Shown here piece by piece: positions 11,461 to 22,479 of a stretch of 64,000 nt of DNA (within the stretch, counting starts at the first letter, position 1; the number at the start of each line of letters is the position of its first letter). This DNA is from Carallia brachiata (Eukaryota > Streptophyta > Magnoliopsida > Malpighiales > Rhizophoraceae): assembly GCA_021464245.1 (NCBI GenBank), contig JADCRB010000036.1, forward strand, positions 5,876,372-5,940,371, given 5' to 3'. The translations under genes and the position numbers were made by a program. The notes beneath the pieces were generated by a model that did not search any database, was not told the origin of the DNA, and saw nothing but the letters and a program-made list of their open reading frames with translations.

Positions 11461-12612
11461 CTTCCAAGTCACGGTTTATACATCTGTGATGTTATAGCCT
11501 GATGCATAGAAACCTTTGTGCCTTTTTTTCTCATTCTTTGCATTCTTAAGCATGGCAGGAGTTGCATTTTATCAAAGTGTTTCACAGAATACAGAACATT
11601 GGAGCGGAAGAGTAAATTCTTCAATATTAAAGCTGCAACGCATTTCAGGCCTGTTGATCTAATTCTGACAAATAAGTTGAAATACCTTCCCTTGCATAAT
11701 ATGCTGCAGAGAGACTTGACTCCGCCAGTTGTAGATAATGGACTTCTGGAGATTGTTGGTTTTTAGAGATGCCTGGCATGAGCTTGTTCCGAACAGACAC
11801 GGTACTCGTCTTGCCCAGGTAAAAACTAGAAACTGTGAGGAACAAACTCAGAGTCTTCTCCTGTACAAAGGAAGACTTAGAAAGATAATATCTATTGATT
11901 GCATACAAATTGAGTAGTTATGGAAGTGGATACTTTGTTTCTTGTGCGACCTGAAGAATTGATTTCAGTTATTTGGGAACCAGGCACGCAGAATCTGATT
12001 TGAGTTTCACAAAGGTGCTGCGTCACATTCACGATCCCAGGTAAGGGCTGATGTTTTCTAGCCAGTTTGAGCTTTTCGATAACCCTTTTGTGATTTTCTC
12101 TGTAGCGAAGAATTAGTAAATAAACTTGTACGGCTCACTGGGACGAAAAATGTCGTAATTATCTAGTTATTCGTAATATACTTTGGTAAGACTATAGAAA
12201 TACTAATCATATTTTCCTATTTTTGTCAAATAAAAAAAAGTACGTCAATTACTGTAAGCTTGCAATGACATCTCTACGGAGAAAATTTCAGCTAGTCAAA
12301 ATTTTGATACAGAAACGGTAGCATTTAAACATGGGCAGGAACGCAGCGTTAGTAGTATGCTCTGCGCTAGCCTTTCCCCAAGCGCTGAATCAAAGTAGAA
12401 AGCGGAAACATGGGGCAGGAATAAATGCGTCCAAACGGTGGCGTTTGAATCTTTAATTATTGTGAGAAAATAGTCCTTGCAAACAAGAGGCTGCCCTTAT
12501 TACGACTGGTGACCGAGCAACCAAATTTTAACACTTTGAATTCATATGAATTACTGTCCAATGTTTACATCTTTGCAAAATTCAGCATAACCAAGAAAGC
12601 AACAGGCCTGTG
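11461..12612. other. Intergenic between VQ copy 2 and the esterase gene
   Basis: Two short stretches have splice-like borders: 11,767-11,819, between TTTTTAG and GTAAAA, and about 11,990-12,041, ending before GTAAGG. Near 12,313 and 12,433 there is a repeated AAACGGTRGCRTTT word, with AAACATGGG(G)CAGGAA repeated between them, which suggests a small decayed element. No complete gene is seen. Confidence 0.45.
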
Positions 12613-14700
12613 TTAGTATGGCCGTCCTTGTGCTGGGGGTGGAGTTGTATCACTGTACAAGGATTTCAGCTGCCTGCTTATAAGCTTGCTGTTATGGACA
12701 GCCAGCTGAAGCTGCACATCATCAGACCACCATTGCTCCAATCCATGAGCCTCAAGAAATTTCTGTTTTCCCTTAGAGCTGACAAAGAGCTTTGCTGCAA
12801 CTTGCCCATATGTATTTGCCATATTCTCCTTGTTGGCATTCTTATTTTCAGGTCCACCCGGGTCGGCATAGTAGCAACAAATATAGTCACTATTGTTTAC
12901 ATACAAGTGAGGTGTCCATTTTTTCAGTCCTGTTGAAGTTTTGTTCCCAGCAGGTATCTTCTGCCCTTCGTCACCTGTAGCCTGATTTTCACTGCTTGAT
13001 GGAAGCATAGATTTAATTCTGTTCCAAGCAACACCAGCTTTTTCCCCAATATTTTTTAAGCTCATAGCTAGAGAAACTGAAGGTGGGTTAAACAAATGGG
13101 CCTCCACATATGTTCCTTCTTTAGCTAATGATTTGCCCACTTGGAGAGCAAAGCCCGCTCCAAGAGAATGACCTGCAATACACACTTCACTACTTCCGTA
13201 CCTTTCAGCAATTGATTTCAAGGCTTCTGATGCTATTTTGAATCTGATGGAACCTTTCAAGCTTTCCCAAGCCAGAAAACGGAGGTCATCCTCTATGTCC
13301 CTTCGGATTGTTAGACTTTTAAGTAAAGTTCCTCGAAGTGCTAAAACAGCCTTTGGGGCTCCTCTTGGTCTGAGCCATTGGTCACATTCTAATACTGCCC
13401 CAAATATAGATCCGTCTCTTTCATCGATTAAGGTCTGAGCCAGCTTATATTTGAAGGGTATCCACCATTTTGGAGCAAGGGCATTTTGTTCTGTTCTGTT
13501 CTCCTGTCTGTCGATTTCAAGCAAGTAAACTCCTTGGATAAAGCAGGCAATTACTGTTCTCTTGTAATTCTCATCCTTCCTGCATGTATAAATCATCGAT
13601 TAGAATGAAAAAAAGATCAAATTACTTTTCAAATGTTAGACGCTACAACAGAAAACATCTCTTAGGTGATAAAAATTCCATGAAGAAACAATTTTGAAGT
13701 TGATCCAGAAAAAGTGATCAGCTTTATGATCAACAGGCTGAAGGGCTGTCCAATAAAATGAAAACAATACTTTAATGAATATGGTGATCTGATAATAAAA
13801 ATGAAGATGAACTAAACCAACCGACCACCACTCATCTATAAAGGAAAGGAAAAGGCAGTACTTTTTGTGGATTAAGAGTCAGAGCAGCACAAACTCGGAC
13901 AAAATACAGCAGGATTTACTTCCTGAAAAAAACCATGTAAGCCCAATCTAGATTTCACAGGCATCTGAAGCAAACCAAAATCCGGGCTTGAAACCAGGCA
14001 ACCTAACGTAGATACAATACAACTGACTGGAAAATTGTCAAAAATATTAAGAATAATTCCAATGTACAAAAGGTAATAAACGTCATGATCAAAGCATCTT
14101 TCCAAAGTAAGATTTTGAGATTTTGGTAGATCAACTTTTCAACATCTAAATATGGCAAGCCAAAGCGAAGAATAAATTAGAACAACTCTGCTCCAACTTT
14201 AAAAAAAAAAAAAAAAAAGGCAAATTTTATACTCTCCAGCCCGACATCTAAATTGCCATATTTGAAGACAACCTGAAAGTTGGTAATGATTCGACAAGAA
14301 ATTCACAGTTCAAACCAAAACCACCAATAAAGATGCTCCATTCTTACTTCATTGCAATGTAAAAGCCCAACCTAGAAAGCTGAAATTCTTAAAAAATGAA
14401 AAATAAAAAAACCGCCATCTTAGTCAGGGTACAACAAGAACCGTGATAAAATCTAAAACCCAATAAAACCCAGGAAAAAAAAAACGAACGTGATTAAGAA
14501 GGCATGGAAAGGAATCAAAGAAAAGAGAAGTTGGCTAACCAACTGGAAATTATCAGATCTTTCCAATTAGGAAAAGCAACGTTGCGAGGACCAGACACGT
14601 GAAACGCATACGGGTGTGCTTCTTCCTTTTCCACCATCGATGCCACCACCGCCGCAGCGCCGCCGTCCCCCGCTCCTCCTCCTCCTCCTGGACTTGCCAT
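12613..14700 (-). CDS. GDSL esterase/lipase At4g10955-like (alpha/beta-hydrolase), 2 exons
   Basis: Exon 1 is 14,700-14,540 and exon 2 is 13,579-12,613, giving 375 residues. The intron has GT (14,539) and AG (13,580) borders and joins in frame to give …ISSWKDENYKRT, as I recall from Arabidopsis At4g10955. The catalytic serine motif GHSLG (nucleophile elbow GxSxG) falls at about residue 190-194. Other conserved blocks are LLEIDRQENRTEQNALAP, RRDIEDDLRFLAWESLKGS, FNPPSVSLAMSLKNIGEKAG and TPHLYVNNSDYICCYY. Despite the usual name, the fold and motif are those of lipase class 3 hydrolases. The substrate is unknown. The N-terminal 25 residues are a Gly/Ala-rich extension. I chose ATG 14,700 because it starts MASPGG, like homologues. 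An in-frame upstream ATG at 14,742 would add a 14-residue basic stretch. Relative to my memory of the family, about 10 residues are missing around LECDQWLRPRG. No signal peptide is evident. No frame breaks. Confidence 0.9.
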
Positions 14701-16053
14701 CTTGCTGCTCTCTTCTCTTCGTCTCTGTTTTGTTATCTCCACTCTTTGGTCTCTTCTCTTTGCGTATTAATGACGCCTTCCACGCAGGGAGAGAGAGAGA
14801 GTGTGAGTGAGCGTGCCGCTTTTTTTCCGAGCCCACGCTTTTGCATGGGATAGGATTCGCCTGTGTTTGAAAGCAGATTCAGTGACAATGTTTCCTAATA
14901 ATGACAGCCTTAAATTACATTTAATTCAACTCCGAAAACGCTTGTGTCTCCAACGGTCACATTTCTCGCCCGTTGTCGGCTTTCCCTAATTTACCATATT
15001 ACCCTCATGACAGCCCGTGTCCGCAAGGGCCGCAACAAAACACTACAAATTGAAGTAAAATTCACATGTGGCCCAGACCGCATCGAGCAATTTATAAAAG
15101 TCAGGCCTGAATTATTGTATTACCCTCACGATAGGAGTGCATATAAAACTGTGCAATCCGTTCAATCCTACCAATCCGATCAAAATCATAAAAATTATAA
15201 AAAAAATGGATTAGTTTTGATTCGTAATTTAAGCAAACTATATTCTACGGTTTAATTGCAGTTTTAAAAATTTAAAAACTGTCAAAAACCAAACTGACCC
15301 TCACATATCATTATAGTTAAAAATATATTTTTATAGAGAAATATGCCACATAAAAAGCCCAGCTATTTTCTAGTCTATAATTTTTCTGTGCGGTGTTGTT
15401 GTGAATATACAATATATTTAAGATGCTTATGCTAGAAATGTGTTTATATTTTATATATCTTATAATGATCAACTTAGTCATGGATAGTTGTACTATTAAA
15501 GTTCCATTATATTTATATATGATTATACATGTGACTCTTTATCTTAATGATAAGTTGTTTATAATCAATTTATTTAATAGATTGTAAGTCTTTTAGATAG
15601 AAATATTGGAGAGGGGTCATCCTATAAGTTTGAAATTTATTTTTAGTGCTCAAGTCAAGTGTTCAAGGGTTGGTATCCTAGGAAAAAGCTAAATAGGGAA
15701 CGGAATTTGAGTTTTTGAGTTAAAAACTTATTTTAATGATTACATAAGTGCTCTACTATTGAATTAATTTTCGTTAGCAAAAGTAGCCTGAGTATATGAA
15801 GAATTAAGGAATTTGTGTATGCATGTTTTCATATGTATTGTGGGAGTGGGAGGGTATCAACAATTTTAAGATTTGAAATCATACTCTTTTTTTTTTTTTT
15901 GAAGTTTTTAGACAATTTGTTTTATTTTGAAACATAACTACTTAATAGATTGTTGAATGAGTATGGTAAGGCAGGGCATGACAGATTTTAGTAGTATAAT
16001 TAAGAAATTGACCAACTAAACTCATATGGCATGCTTAATGTTGTATTGCTTAT
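14701..16053. other. Esterase 5' leader and promoter side, then AT-rich flank
   Basis: 14,701-14,830 is pyrimidine-rich on plus (purine-rich leader on the transcribed strand) with a GA microsatellite at about 14,790-14,801. From about 15,135 the DNA is AT-rich with no gene. 15,139-15,300 contains words such as AACTGTCAAAAACCAAACTGACC that recur in related form at about 26,130-26,150 on the far side of the retrotransposon. Confidence 0.5.
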
Positions 16054-16482
16054 TGTAAAGCGTAAATTTCGAGCCTAAAATAATTAAACTCGAAAATACA
16101 AAAATAAATTACAAATAAAAAATTGTAAAGTAAAAGAAAATTTACGTGGGGTCGATCTCCGTAGATCCTCCGATTAGTGTTCCTTTTTTGACTCCGTCAA
16201 GGGCTGCACGAGCTTGATCTTGACAGAAATAATTTCCACCGCTTTTTCTTGAACTGGATAGACTGAAACTGTGTCTGATTTGGATATTTTGACTACGTTT
16301 AGGAACCGTAGAGATTCGATCTGAGCCGATCTAACTTAATTTCACCGAGGGTCGAATGGACTTGTTCTCGGATGAGTTGCCTGGATTTTGCTGAGGGTCG
16401 TATGAGATTTAATCCCAGCCGAATTTTTTTTTTTTTGTTGCGCTTCTTTTTTTTTTTTTACTGCGCTTGCTTTGCTGCTTTC

Positions 16483-16513
<31 letters not shown>

Positions 16514-16733
16514 TTGCACTGCGCTTCGCTGCCCCTTTTTTTCTTTTTTCTTCTTTTTCTTCTCTTTTTTCTCTGCTTCGAACGATCCAATTTGGGGGGA
16601 GGCCATTTATAGGCCTCCCCCACCTGCCACCAACCAAATGGTTGGTGGCATTAATTAGGTTGGCAGCTGCCAACCTTCAAGGTTGGCGGCTGCCAACCAT
16701 TTAATCTTTTTTTTTTTTTTTTATTAGTTTACA
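16054..16733 (-). repeat. 3' LTR of the Tat element
   Basis: Pairs with 25,326-25,963. Contains long T tracts (16,427-16,516) and a TATA-like core at 16,598-16,618. CCACCAACCA and TGGTTGGTGG form an inverted repeat at 16,627-16,648. It carries an extra copy of a GTTGGCAGCTGCCAAC palindrome that the other LTR lacks. Substitutions against the 5' LTR are few and those I see are transitions. Confidence 0.95.
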
Positions 16734-17632
16734 AATGCCCCCACTTCAAGGGTCGGTAAGAAAAATTTTTACAGAGATAATTCGAACCGAATCTTGAAGT
16801 CTAGTTTAAAATTTGGAAAGTCCTGATGAACATTGAATCTTGGAGTCTTCTATCTTTGACCATGTCCGCTGTTGTTGGATCGCAATAGGAAACCGATATG
16901 ATCTTGAGGAAGTTAGCAGCCCAGCCAATATAAAAATTGAAGTCTTGACTCCAGGTGCGTTCGAGCTTCCATGGCTGGCAAAGGTTCTTTGAAGTTCCAA
17001 AGCTCTGGTGAGGATGATCCAGTAGGCAAAGAACTTGAACCTCCCCAAGAGAAAGGCCCAGGACCTTGGAACTTCAAGACCGGCACACAGAGAGACTGAC
17101 TGTAGTGATGATTCCTAAGTTTACTTCGACGTAAGGAGAGTAGCTGGAACTTCCCCGTACATCGCCGCATCCAAAGGAAGATTAGGATAATTGCAGCGTC
17201 TCATCCCTCTGTAGTAGATGTGAACTAAGGAGAGTAGTTGGAACTCCATGACACCGATGGCGTTAGGGATCCCTCGAGGAAGACTACTCCTTCTTTTCTT
17301 AGCTCGTGCGCCTCCAACTTCTTGATCGAAGAACTTCCTGAGATAAGTGCAGAGACTAGCCATTTTCTTTTGAGAAAGAAGAGCTGAGGGGTGAGTATTA
17401 TAACTCGGGAATGCAAGATATATATATACATGCGATAAAGTTTTTTTTTTTTTTTTTTTTTGAAAAAGTCAAAAAGAAGGTACGCAGAATCGAGTAGGGC
17501 CATCCACGTCCCTTTCCTGCATAAGAGACAACAGAGGCAGCGGCTGACGCGTGACACGAAAGTCGTTACCGTGTGTTGCAGAAGTCGTTGCCGTGTGCTG
17601 CCAAGTCGTTGCACCTTATCTTGTCGGCCGTC
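16734..17632 (-). other. Retrotransposon region between WOX ORF and 3' LTR
   Basis: No protein family is recognised in the open frames here. Poly-T (17,441-17,461) interrupts it, and the polypurine tract GAAGTGGGGGCATT adjoins the LTR. Probably 3' untranslated sequence of the element. Confidence 0.6.
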
Positions 17633-18245
17633 CTAGCGGGGCCCGAGGCGCAGCTCCAAGTCAAGCTCGACCTCGTCTGGTGGGCCGATGATGTTGACGT
17701 CGTTTTCCGGCTGGTTGATGCTGCCGGAATATTCTGGAAAGAGAGGCAAAATTTCGCCGGAATGACTCCTGTGTGCTAGAAAAATTCCTCCTAGACTTAA
17801 GTATCTAGGAGGGATGAACCCTTGGCTGACTCCGTGAAACCACCAGGACCAGTATGTATGCTCCCATAGGCTACGGCTTTGATGAACGTACCGTGGAGAG
17901 ACCATTGCAGTGGTAGAACTTGGGCCGGCTTCATTTGAGGGTGAAGCTGTACTGGTGAGATCTACTATAGGAACAACAGGCTGTGCTTTGGAAATACCAT
18001 CTCTCAGCGCCACTGTTTCCTTATGTCTCCGATTCTGGAACCAAAAATATACATTTTTTTCCTTCGACTGCCCCTAGCGGGCGAATTCGTGAGACAAGTT
18101 GGAGAATCTGTGTAGAGTTAGGGACAATACCTCCATCGTTGTAGAAGACTTCCTCCAAAATTTGCAGTTGTGCCATGGTCGGTTGCCACCTTGTGCGAGG
18201 TGACCTTTCTTCTCCCTTGTCTTGAGGTTCTGCAACTGGTTCCAT
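17633..18245 (-). CDS. WUSCHEL-related homeobox (WOX)-like ORF carried by the retrotransposon, one frame break
   Basis: Lies between integrase and the 3' LTR, in the same direction as gag-pol. ATG at 18,245. The homeodomain starts at about residue 19 with RWQPTMAQLQILEE, continues through SRIRPLGAVEGK, and helix 3 reads WFQNRRHKE (WFQNRR at 18,026-18,043). RW.PT..Q…LE and EGK before helix 3 are WOX signatures. Downstream, LPLFP (17,735-17,749) sits where WUS-clade proteins have the WUS-box (TLPLFP type). The protein ends with LDLELRL (17,645-17,665), an LxLxL EAR-type repression motif. The full length would be about 200 residues, a normal small WOX size. A run of seven As on the coding strand (T7 at 18,054-18,060) breaks the frame inside the homeodomain. 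Six As would fit the family, so this is either a one-base mutation or a sequence error. Inferred role: DNA-binding transcriptional regulator captured from the host. Function in the element is unknown. Confidence 0.8.
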
Positions 18246-18384
18246 CTTTCTTGCGGCAGAGGAGCAAAGGTCTTGGTATGTGGTGAAGATCGGTTGAGAC
18301 TGATGCTGACTTTCAGAATCAAACCCTCCGTCGGTTTTATATTTTTGGGCCGTTCACAGTTTATACTCATGCGGGCCAGGAGTT

Positions 18385-18684
18385 GGATTGGATTTTGAAC
18401 TTGGGTTTTGGATTGTGTCTGGAACTTGAAATTTTTGGGTTTTGGGTTTTGGATTGGATTTGGGTCGAGTGTTTGGGCTTCTAGACTTGGATTTTTGGAC
18501 TTGGGTCGAGTGTTTGGGTTTTGGATTTGAATTTTTTTGGATTTGTGTTGAGTGTTTGGGTTTGGACTTTCGCTTGGTCTTTCAGATCGGGACTTCATTT
18601 TATTTTATTTTTTATTTTTTGATTTTTTTTTGATTTTTTTCTTTTTTTTTTTATATTTTTTTGATTTTTTTTTTTTTAACATAT
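18385..18684 (-). repeat. Minisatellite and T-rich block between integrase and WOX ORF
   Basis: Degenerate units built from GGACTTGGGTCGAGTGTTTG and TTTTGGATTTG words fill 18,385-18,580. A T-rich block (18,597-18,678) follows. Open frames across it are low complexity and not believable as proteins. Confidence 0.7.
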
Positions 18685-19800
18685 TTACACATAATACTGT
18701 TTCAGAAATTTACCATTGATTGGGCCGATTCGGACGCCTTCTTGGTCTGACAGCATGTAAGCGTTGTGAGTGTAGGCCTCCTGCACTAAGTATGGCCCGT
18801 CCCATTTGGAAGTAAGCTTGTCACCAGGCCGATGCTTCATGTTGATGGGCCGTCGCACTGCAAGAACAAGGTCTCCAACTTGAAAAGATCGAGGCGGACC
18901 CTGCGGTTGAATGTGTTGGTGAGCCGGGCTTGGTAGCACTCAAGTTGCTGTTGTGCTTCGAGCCTCCTTTCATCGAGAGCTTCTAACTCATCCAGACGTA
19001 GGCGAGCATTCTCCTCCTGTGTGAGTCCTTCCAGAACAGCCATGCGCAGGGATGGAATCTGTGTTTCCAACGGCAGTATTGCTTCGACACCGTAGACAAG
19101 TGAGTATGGCGTCGCCTGTGTTGGAGTCCGGTAAGTTGTACGATACGCCCATAATGCCTCCGGAATTCTGTCATGCCAATCTCTTTTGGATTTAGAGACT
19201 ACCTTCCGCAACAGGTTGCATAAGGTCTTGTTGAATGCTTCGGCCAAGCCATTTGCTGGGGCATTGTACATGGATGACTTGTACTGCTTGAACTTGAACT
19301 TCTCGCAGAGCTTGTCGATAAGCTGTTGTAGAACTGCTTGCCATTATCAGTGATGATGAATCGAGGGACTCCATAGCGATAGATCAGCTGAGTCCGGATG
19401 AAATTGGCAACATGCTCCTTCTTTACCTCTCTAAGTGGAATGGCTTCAGCCCATTTTGAGAAGTAGTCGGTTGCTGCGAGGATGTACAGGTGACCCAGGG
19501 ATGACTTTGGCAAGGGCCCCACTAAGTCGAGACCCCAAGCTTCAAAGGGCCAGGATGAGACAGTTGGATGCAGTGGCTCCGGTGGTTGATGTATGTAATT
19601 CGCATGAAATTGACAAGCTTGACAAGTTTTAGCAAACTCAATTGAATCACGTACCATGGTTGGCCAGTAGTATCCCATCCTTCTGTTGGAAGTGCAACTT
19701 AGGCCCGATTGATGTCCGCCACAAACACCAGAATGTGCTTCGAGAGCTGTTTTGCCTCTTCATTGCTAGGCACGAAGTAAAACTCCATCAAAAGACCTTC
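18685..19800 (-). CDS. Integrase of the Tat element (frame breaks)
   Basis: Catalyses insertion of the cDNA. A zinc-binding HHCC-type region begins near 19,800 and continues into KTCQACQFH. The catalytic core has D in GLDLVGP, D in FIITDNGKQF and E in GLAEAFNKT, the DDE triad. It is followed by the conserved ALWAYRTTYRTPT…TPYSLVYG block. The C-terminal part reads FQVGDLVLAVRR…KLTSKWDGPYLV and stops near 18,685. The parts are spread over three frames, with breaks near 19,320 (just after the second D) and near 18,850, and a further break near 19,680. Confidence 0.9.
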
Positions 19801-19856
19801 GATACAGAGCATCCTTGAGATATATGAAGCGGGGAGCTCGTCGTTGAATTTCTGTC

Positions 19857-20504
19857 TTATGACGACGATCTTCGGGCAGCTTCCCGTGCTGTAGTAGTCA
19901 ATGATTGGTTGGCGCCAATCTCGTCCTCCGCGAGACGTACAGATACAGCGTTGGCTGCTGTAGTTTCTTCATCATCCTTTGTGGCACTATCCATTTCTGG
20001 ACATACAGCAACAACTGTAGCCTGGATTTCTGACTTTGCAAGAGAAGTGGCCAGGTTAGCCAACGCGTCTGCCTGAGTGTTTTCTCGTCGAGGCACATGC
20101 TCCAAGGTGATGCTTTCAAATTCATCCATTAGCTGTCGAGCACGTTGATGGTAAGGCGCAAGGTCCTCTTTCTTCACGTCATACAATCCTGTAAGTTGGT
20201 TGATGACGAGCTGGGAATCTCCATGGACTTCTATAGTTGGAATCTTCATATCGACAGCCATTTGAAGACCAATGATCAAAGCCTGGTATTCAGCAACATT
20301 ATTTGAACATAACTCACCGAGAATGATAGCATATGGTAGTATTTGTCGTTGAGGAGTGACAAACACTATGCCGGCACCAGCACCATCACGCCTTGCTGCA
20401 CCATCAAAGAACATCGTCCATGGTGGGTGTCTCAATGTAAAAGACCTCTTCATCTGGAAGATCATCTGTGAACTCCCAATCTGACGGAACAGGGTGATCT
20501 GCAA
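19857..20504 (-). CDS. Second, archaeal-type RNase H (aRH) of the Tat element
   Basis: Contains MFFDGAARRDGAGAG, ELCSNNVAEYQALIIGL, VHGDSQLVINQL and RRENTQADALANLA, which supply the D-E-D-D catalytic set of type I RNase H. It lies between the ordinary RNase H and integrase. This extra domain distinguishes the Tat branch from most other Ty3/gypsy elements (established knowledge). The open frame overlaps the end of the upstream RNase H frame, so a frame change lies near 20,404-20,504. Confidence 0.9.
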   Translation of the reverse strand: MQITLFRQIGSSQMIFQMKRSFTLRHPPWTMFFDGAARRDGAGAGIVFVTPQRQILPYAIILGELCSNNVAEYQALIIGLQMAVDMKIPTIEVHGDSQLVINQLTGLYDVKKEDLAPYHQRARQLMDEFESITLEHVPRRENTQADALANLATSLAKSEIQATVVAVCPEMDSATKDDEETTAANAVSVRLAEDEIGANQSLTTTAREAARRSSS

Positions 20505-21840
20505 GGAAGTCTGCTAGAGCTTGTCCTTTGACTGCTTTTTGAGGCACGTAGACAATGTCGTAGCTTTGTAGGATTACTGCCCACTTGGCAAGTCGTCCTG
20601 ACAAGATTGGTCTGGATAAGATATATTTGACAGGATCAGCTCTGGCAATGAGACGTACCGTGTGAGCTTGCATGTAGTGCCTCAGCTTGTCAATGGCAAA
20701 GAACAGTGCTAGACATGTCTTTTCAATGGGCGAATAACTCAGCTCCGGACCGTTTAGTGTTCTGCTCAAGTAGTACAGGCAACTTCCTTTCCCTGCTCAT
20801 TTTCCTGTGCAAGCAAGGCTCCCAAAGATCTTTCCTGTGCTGCAATGTAGAGAATCAACGACTTTCCTTGAATTGGAGCACCTAGGACCGGTGGATTGGA
20901 AAGTACTTCTTTATGCTCTCAAAGGCTTTGCTGCAAGCTTCGTCCCACTCGAAGTTGACATCCTTCTTCATCAACCGATGGAAAGGTTGACATCTCCCAG
21001 CTAAATTGGAGATGAAACGGCGAATGTAGGCAGCTTTCCTTGTAGACTTCGCAGCTCGTGCAGGTTTTTAGGTTCAGGCATCTTTTGAATTGCCTCAACC
21101 TTTGACTGATCAACTTCGATTCCACGATGGCGCACCACGAACCCAAGAAACTTTCCTGATGTGACACCGAATGCGCACTTGAGAGGGTTCATTTTGAGCT
21201 GATGCCTCCGAAGTCTTTCGAACACTGTCTTGAGATCCTCGAGGTGGTCTTTGCGCTTCTTAGTCTTTACAACTAAGTCATCAACATAACATTCTACAAT
21301 CTTGTGCAGCATGTCATCAAAAATTTTTTGCATAGCACGTTGATAAGTGGCGCCAGCATTTTTCAATCCAAACGGCATAACTTTGTAGCAGTATATACCT
21401 TTTGGGGTGCGGAATGCTGTCAACTCCTCGTCTTCTGGTGCCATTCTGATTTGGTTATAGCCTGAAGAACCATCCATGAAAGACAATGCTTCGTGACCCG
21501 TTGTTGCATCGACTGTGATCTCCGTTATGGGCAATGGAAAGTCATCTTTCGGGCAGGCCTTGTTAAGATCTCGAAAATCAACACATACCCTCAACTGTCC
21601 ATTCTTCTTTCTTACGGGACAATGTTGGCAATCCACGTTGGGTAGGTGACCTCTCGGATGAAGCCGGCATTGATCAGCTTGTTCACCTCCTCCTCGATTT
21701 GTGGAATGAGTTCCGGGCGGAACCGTCGTTGTGGCTGCTTGACAGAACACCCTTCTTTACTGCTAGACGATGCACCGCAATTTTTGGGTCAAGTCCAGGC
21801 ATTTCTTTGTAACTCCATGCGAACACGTCCCTGTATTGAC
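20404..21840 (-). CDS. Reverse transcriptase and RNase H of the Tat element (frame breaks)
   Basis: The RT begins around DVFAWSYKEMPGLDP (about 21,830-21,785). The palm motifs are CVDFRDLNKACPKDDFPLP, SFMDGSSGYNQI and YVDD (active site, in VECYVDDLVVKTK). The connection and RNase H part carry LSYSPIEKTCLALFFAIDKLRHY and KWAVILQSYDI. Frame changes are seen near 21,750, near 21,000 and near 20,770. RT motifs are otherwise complete. Confidence 0.93.
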
Positions 21841-22479
21841 TTAATACCTGAACATATTCTTGCTCTCTTCTGCAGTAAGTAAAGCACTTACAAATGTAGG
21901 TCGAGGATCTTCCGGAGAGCCAAGATTGACCTCCTTGAGTTCATCAACAGTTGCTTGGCCACCATCTTCAAGTTCCGGGGGAGCCTCCTTCACTTCACCA
22001 TCTGATGAGTCGGAATCAGCCTCCTCGCTAATTGTGACATGAAATGCAGAACCTCTGACTTCACCTTCTTTGTTTGACTGGATAAGCCTGTTGTTTGGTG
22101 GTGGTGTGATGGCACGTGCATCAGCTGCTCGGCTTCGGCTCTTTAGCGTGATCCGCACAGGTGACTTCTCCTGATAGCCTAAGCCAGGTCGGGACTGTGA
22201 TTTGAGAAGCGGCGCCATGTGTGGACGGCAGCGTACCCATTGTGCTCGGGTTTGAAGTCATAGCCGCCTTTGCCAAAAGCTTGTATGCATTAGGATCAAA
22301 TCCTTCATGTGTTCTTCTTTCTGGAAGTGAGCCGCCTTCGACTGCCCCCGTGTGTGGTTTGACGAAGCCTTTTAATGGTTTTGAAGACAAAACCGGCTCA
22401 ATCTTTGGTATCGGCAGAGTGTAAGTCTCCTTCAGGTTGTGCAGCTCCTTTGTTTTGGGTTGGCTATCCTTGCTCCTGT
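21841..22479 (-). CDS. Protease-RT linker of the Tat polyprotein
   Basis: Low-complexity acidic and Ser/Pro-rich sequence (for example SEEADSDSSDGEVKEAPPE) between protease and RT. It is open but has no domain I know. Such spacers are common in Tat polyproteins. Confidence 0.6.

Noticed and set aside
11518..11908. Overlapping 82- and 87-residue open frames
   Set aside because: No recognisable motif, opposite strands overlap, and composition is unremarkable.
14567..14853. Overlapping open frames on both strands around the esterase first exon
   Set aside because: Shadows of GC-rich exon 1 and its leader; only the frame joining exon 2 by a GT-AG intron is supported.
16342..16704. Several open frames rich in Phe or Lys
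   Set aside because: They are translations of the LTR's poly-T/A tracts, not proteins.
18074..18598. A 174-residue open frame overlapping the WOX ORF start
   Set aside because: It is a low-complexity Asn/Pro/Lys translation of the minisatellite; the WOX frame is supported by domain motifs.
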